Source: Bacteroidota bacterium (GTDB lineage: Bacteria > Bacteroidota > Rhodothermia > Rhodothermales > UBA10348). Taken from it: a stretch of DNA of 5,297 nucleotides. The stretch is taken from assembly GCA_004356385.1 (NCBI GenBank), contig SMXL01000051.1:1-5297 (forward strand), read 5' to 3'. Positions 1 to 5,297 of this stretch are shown piece by piece. Both the position numbers and the translations under genes were made by a program. Position 1 is the first letter of the stretch. Each line of letters starts with the position of its first letter. The notes beneath the pieces are model-generated. The model saw only the letters and a list, made by a program, of their open reading frames with translations, did no database searches and was not told the DNA's origin.

Positions 1-237
1 ACGCATATCCTTGTCTCGCTTGCCGATTCCCGTTTTCAGTGTCGTCAAGTCAATAAAAAAATCTACCGTTGAGTCAGCTAGGTTGATGACTCCCACCAGG
101 TTGTCAGACACACCGGTGAAAGAGTGGAGGGGTACACGGGATTTGAATTCAGCGTGACCGGTGCGAGTCATGAATTCCTGGGCGGCCGATGTCTGGAGCG
201 CCGTAAGGCAAATGACTGTGAGTACCAGGCGAGCCAT
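1..237 (-). CDS. YceI-family periplasmic protein, N-terminal part (C-terminus off the left edge)
   Basis: This is the first 79 codons of a minus-strand gene that continues beyond the left edge. It opens with a signal peptide: MAR, then a hydrophobic stretch (about residues 4-15), then a likely signal peptidase I site after S17-A18-A19. The mature start resembles the YceI domain: a first strand around GHAEFKSR (28-35), then FTGVSDNLVGVI (40-51), a strand with DSTVDFFIDLTTL (55-67), and GKRDKDMR at the edge, matching the family's typical N-R-D-x-H-M-R-type turn. YceI proteins are small beta-barrel lipocalin-like proteins that bind polyisoprenoid or other hydrophobic molecules in the periplasm. 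The start is the ATG at 235-237, which fits the signal peptide; no clear Shine-Dalgarno precedes it. It lies 31 bases after the cytochrome gene, so the two are probably co-transcribed. The family call is fairly firm; the ligand is unknown. Confidence 0.8.
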   Translation of the reverse strand, partial: MARLVLTVICLTALQTSAAQEFMTRTGHAEFKSRVPLHSFTGVSDNLVGVINLADSTVDFFIDLTTLKTGIGKRDKDMR

Positions 238-268
238 TATTTTCGGTCCGTTTGGGGGTCTCTTTTGA

Positions 269-685
269 CTAATTATTTTCTGCGCCATCGTTTATCCAAG
301 ACTCGATCAATACGATGTCTGCATGTGAAAGTGGGCTCCGCCCTTGAGGCATCCGAGATCCGAATTGAGGTTGCTGAAATTTAACTTTATCGACCAACGG
401 GCTGGCCGATGCGTCGGACGCAACCACGATTTCACGGTCATACTGAATCCCTTGACTCAATGTGACGTGCGAATAGCTGGAAAGGTTTACACCGCTTGTC
501 GACTCCCCGATATGACACCCCGATCCGGCACAGGAACTCGTCAATAGTGGCAAGACGTCTTGCGAAAAGCTGACCGGGTCAGCCGGACCCACTAACATCG
601 AATGGTCTATTTTCTCGCTCTGACATCCAAATTGCATCAGAATTAACGTCGCCAACAGTCCCGTGATGGCGTATTTTCTTCTCAA
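269..685 (-). CDS. small predicted lipoprotein cytochrome c (CX4CH haem motif)
   Basis: This 138-residue exported protein resembles the short cytochrome c domains common in Bacteroidota and Planctomycetes. The N-terminus has MRRK, a hydrophobic core (7-19) and a cysteine at 21 in MQFGC. That is a relaxed lipobox, so lipid anchoring is likely but not certain. The haem site is C52-AGSG-C57-H58, a CX4CH form instead of the usual CX2CH, preceded by the typical FSQDVLPLL segment (40-48). M112 in SRMPQG is the probable distal haem ligand, and the end (IVLIESWINDGA, 124-135) matches the closing helix of these domains. The likely role is electron transfer at the membrane surface. The start is TTG at 685: the frame is open further upstream to a stop at 815-817 but has no ATG, GTG or other TTG, and this start gives a good signal peptide. 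The stop is TAG. The next gene, a YceI protein, follows 31 bases later. Confidence 0.82.
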   Translation of the reverse strand: MRRKYAITGLLATLILMQFGCQSEKIDHSMLVGPADPVSFSQDVLPLLTSSCAGSGCHIGESTSGVNLSSYSHVTLSQGIQYDREIVVASDASASPLVDKVKFQQPQFGSRMPQGRSPLSHADIVLIESWINDGAENN

Positions 686-833
686 AATACTGTTTAATGG
701 GTTGCGCGATTGCTTCTGGGTAGTACATTGCTCGACCAGGGAAGATAAGATGTTAAACGGCGAGTCGATGAGCGAGTCACAAATGAGTTCCCTATCTGAT
801 AGACTCGTTACCGTTCACGCTAGTTGGGATCCT
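686..833 (-). other. intergenic region upstream of the cytochrome gene
   Basis: These 148 bases lie between the PIG-L stop and the cytochrome start. I see no convincing open frame, terminator hairpin with a T-run, or strong sigma70-like promoter. It does hold three copies of CGAGTC (761-766 and 773-778 in direct orientation, 802-807 inverted as GACTCG) and the short palindrome CTATCTGATAG (792-802). These could be part of a promoter or operator for the cytochrome-YceI pair, but the evidence is thin. Confidence 0.4.
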
Positions 834-1733
834 TTATCGAGAAAGCGGGGCGGACTGTACTCGTCGCATGAACTCTTCGGTCTTCTGTTCAGCGTTCAAG
901 ACGTTCATATCGTATACCCAGAATCGCTCGACTCCCGTGTTTCCTAAAAACAATTGCATCGTGCCTTGCGATTTGTGCTCCGCGATCAGCCAGTTGACAA
1001 TAATGTTGTAGTTCAGTCGATCATCCAGGCCGAGCGGCGTATCCCTGTCAAAAACATACGGGCCGGCATCCTTTCGAATTCGTGTTTCGGGATGCCCCTC
1101 CAGCTCGGTGAACTCACTAACTACATCGTCCATCATTCCTGTTACAAAACTCCCCAATATTACGGGTCGCCGGTCTTCCGGAATCCTACCTACCGCCTGA
1201 ATTGCCAAGATGGTTGCAGCTTTGTGATGCGAATGAAAAGGTTTAATAGGGAGGTGGGTAAAAACGAAATCATACGATTCCTTCTTGAGAATATGATCCA
1301 GTCGGCCAGCGACAAAGTCGGCATCCCAGACGTAGGTCATGATTGAGTCCTGGTCATCGGTTCGACCTTGGTCGGGCTGATCGAGAAAGAAATAGTTTCG
1401 GATTCCAACAATCGCGCCTGCCGCCATCAATTCCTTTTTCCGAATTGCAGGAAGGTGGGTTCGGGCCACGTCTTGATCTGTCAAGTCGAGATTGTAAATA
1501 GCTTCTGCGAGAGTAGAAAATCGATATCCACCCGCACCATCTGTAACCAACGCAAGATCGACGGATCCTCCAAGAGCGTGTGTAACTCGATACATGGTGG
1601 CACCAAACATAGCTTCATCGTCAGGATCGGCAGTTACCACAAGAATGAAGGGTCCCGAATCGGATGATTCCTGTGCCCGACAGGCTGAAAACAAGAGAAG
1701 GAAGGCGCTTACGATTAAAAAACCCTGTTTCAT
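834..1733 (-). CDS. exported PIG-L/LmbE-like deacetylase family protein with a DPDDE motif
   Basis: This 299-residue protein belongs to the PIG-L (LmbE-like) superfamily, zinc-dependent enzymes that remove acetyl groups from N-acetylglucosamine-type substrates. A signal peptide leads to C18 in FSAC (possible lipoprotein) or to an AxA-like site near A20, so it acts outside the cytoplasm. The family landmarks appear in order: the first strand and metal loop ILVVTADPDDE (30-40), VTDGAGG (63-69), IRKKELMAAGAIVGI (97-111), NYFFLDQPD (113-121) and the second metal motif H167-S-H-H170. By comparison with MshB, D38 would be the catalytic base and D39 and H170 zinc ligands. The first ligand, normally His in HPDDE, is Asp here (D36, codon GAT at 1626-1628, one base from His CAT). 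Activity is therefore uncertain. The ATG at 1733 has no visible Shine-Dalgarno, and no other in-frame ATG lies close upstream. The substrate is unknown. Confidence 0.85.
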   Translation of the reverse strand: MKQGFLIVSAFLLLFSACRAQESSDSGPFILVVTADPDDEAMFGATMYRVTHALGGSVDLALVTDGAGGYRFSTLAEAIYNLDLTDQDVARTHLPAIRKKELMAAGAIVGIRNYFFLDQPDQGRTDDQDSIMTYVWDADFVAGRLDHILKKESYDFVFTHLPIKPFHSHHKAATILAIQAVGRIPEDRRPVILGSFVTGMMDDVVSEFTELEGHPETRIRKDAGPYVFDRDTPLGLDDRLNYNIIVNWLIAEHKSQGTMQLFLGNTGVERFWVYDMNVLNAEQKTEEFMRRVQSAPLSR

Positions 1734-1783
1734 GAGGTAGTTGTTGAGTAGGATGACGATGACGCATATATATACGTATTACG

Positions 1784-1812
1784 TTGTTAATAATCGGCTA
1801 CGTCCTTATAAA
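1784..1812 (+). promoter_or_regulatory. candidate sigma70-like promoter for the rodZ-like/ligA genes
   Basis: A -35-like TTGTTA (1784-1789, four of six consensus bases) and a -10-like TATAAA (1807-1812, five of six) are separated by exactly 17 bases. Transcription would start near 1819, giving a leader of about 79 bases before the ATG at 1898. If the host is in Bacteroidota, its main sigma factor prefers a different element, so this match to the enterobacterial consensus is suggestive only. Confidence 0.4.
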
Positions 1813-1839
1813 TCAGTGACTTTGATCGGTCCTGAATAA

Positions 1840-1859
1840 CTGCTTACCTTGTTAAGCAG
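1840..1859 (+). promoter_or_regulatory. 7-bp inverted repeat in the predicted leader
   Basis: CTGCTTA (1840-1846) pairs perfectly with TAAGCAG (1853-1859) around a 6-base loop, CCTTGT. It sits downstream of the candidate promoter and 38 bases before the start codon. It lacks a following T-run, so it is not a standard terminator. It could be a leader hairpin or an operator half-site pair; it may also be chance. Confidence 0.35.
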
Positions 1860-1897
1860 CTCTCGCTTACTGACGCGGAACCAACAGATCGCAACGT

Positions 1898-4929
<3,032 letters not shown>

Positions 4930-4965
4930 TTCTTCGCCGCTGAGCCCGCCTCTCCACCCATCCGC
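4930..4965 (+). other. short C-rich spacer between ligA and the symporter gene
   Basis: The 36 bases between the ligA stop and the next ATG are pyrimidine-rich (for example CCCGCCTCTCCACCCATCC). They show no hairpin with T-run, no promoter and no Shine-Dalgarno. Read-through from ligA is therefore plausible. Confidence 0.5.
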
Positions 4966-5297
4966 ATGCTTTCAACGCTGGATTTCATTGTTCTGATCGG
5001 CTACATCGTAGCCGTCATCTGGTTCGGGCTCCGATTCTCCGGAACTCAGGAATCCACAACGGACTATTTCCTCGGAGGAAGAGACCTTCCGTGGTGGGCC
5101 GTTTGTCTCTCCATCGTGGCGACCGAAACGAGTACGTTGACGGTGATCGGAATTCCGGCGGTTGCTTTTGGCGGGACGCTCACGTTCTTGCAGTTGACGA
5201 TCGGATACCTGCTGGGAAGAATTTTGGTTTCCATTTTCTTTCTCCCGAAGTACATGTCCGGTGACCTGGTTACGGCCTATGCCTTTCTTGGAAAGCG
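4966..5297 (+). CDS. sodium:solute symporter (SSS) family transporter, N-terminal part
   Basis: This is the first 110 complete codons of a gene that runs off the right edge. It begins MLSTLDFIVLIGYIVAVIWFG, a first transmembrane helix (about residues 4-22). A short loop with TTDYFLGGRDLPWW (31-44) follows, which is the SSS signature (Y-F-L-x-x-R-x-L-P-W-W). A second helix carries LSIVATETSTLTVIGIPA (48-65), and a third is near 70-92 (TFLQLTIGYLLGRILV and on). It ends in SGDLVTAYAFLGK, matching the family pattern before 'RFG'. SSS proteins are inner-membrane transporters that import a solute such as a sugar, amino acid or carboxylate with Na+. The fragment does not show which. The ATG at 4966 was chosen because it places the first helix correctly; the gene starts 36 bases after ligA. 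A functional link to ligA is not implied. Confidence 0.88.
   Translation, partial: MLSTLDFIVLIGYIVAVIWFGLRFSGTQESTTDYFLGGRDLPWWAVCLSIVATETSTLTVIGIPAVAFGGTLTFLQLTIGYLLGRILVSIFFLPKYMSGDLVTAYAFLGK

Larger units (their letters stand above)
1734..1897. promoter_or_regulatory. divergent intergenic region with an AT-rich tract
   Basis: This region separates the leftward PIG-L gene from the rightward RodZ-like gene, so it should hold promoters for both. It contains an AT-rich alternating tract (about 1766-1780, including ATATATATACGTAT) followed by TTGTTAATAA. The tract could supply a -10 element for the leftward gene, since TATATA reads on both strands, but no well-spaced -35 partner stands out on that strand. 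The rightward promoter and the leader hairpin are listed separately. Confidence 0.5.

Noticed and set aside
792..802. CTATCTGATAG as a transcription terminator
   Set aside because: The two 5-bp arms have only one base between them, so no stable hairpin loop can form, and no T-run follows on either strand.
663..947. Plus-strand open frame of 94 codons across the cytochrome upstream region
   Set aside because: It overlaps the ends of two well-supported minus-strand genes and the translated product shows no family features.
954..1346. Plus-strand open frame of 130 codons
   Set aside because: It lies wholly antisense to the PIG-L gene, has no domain, signal or hydrophobic pattern of its own, and is explained as a shadow of that gene.
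1766..1776. Alternating AT tract as a microsatellite or replication origin element
   Set aside because: The alternating run is only about ten bases and there are no DnaA boxes or iterons around it; promoter-associated AT-richness explains it.

Overview
This 5.3 kb window looks like ordinary chromosomal DNA from a Gram-negative bacterium. Several traits point toward the wider Bacteroidota, perhaps a Rhodothermia- or Balneolaeota-like lineage. These are a small lipoprotein-type cytochrome with a CX4CH haem motif, a secreted PIG-L family protein, a RodZ-like membrane protein, an SSS-family transporter, and no good Shine-Dalgarno sequence in front of any gene. The placement is an inference from gene types and is not certain. 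I see no rRNA, tRNA, CRISPR array, insertion sequence, phage gene or long repeat.

The left third (1-1733) is read on the minus strand. In transcription order it holds a PIG-L/LmbE-like exported protein (834-1733), a 148-base gap, a short predicted lipoprotein cytochrome c (269-685, TTG start), and, 31 bases further on, the N-terminal part of a YceI-family periplasmic protein that runs off the left edge (1-237). All three have export signals, so this is an envelope-directed block. The tight cytochrome-YceI spacing suggests one transcript.

A divergent intergenic region (1734-1897) separates this block from the plus-strand genes. It has an AT-rich tract, a plausible sigma70-like promoter facing right, and a 7-bp hairpin in the predicted leader.

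The right two thirds (1898-5297) are read on the plus strand: a RodZ-like protein with a cytoplasmic helix-turn-helix, one membrane segment and an extracytoplasmic domain (1898-2824); a complete NAD-dependent DNA ligase LigA (2824-4929) whose start shares one base with the preceding stop; and, 36 bases later, the N-terminal part of a sodium:solute symporter (4966 to the right edge). No terminator is visible between these genes, so they may be co-transcribed.

The points most worth a second look are the PIG-L protein, whose usual HPDDE metal motif reads DPDDE; the overlapping RodZ-like/ligA pair; and the cytochrome-YceI pair. I did not find a convincing undescribed multi-gene system here.
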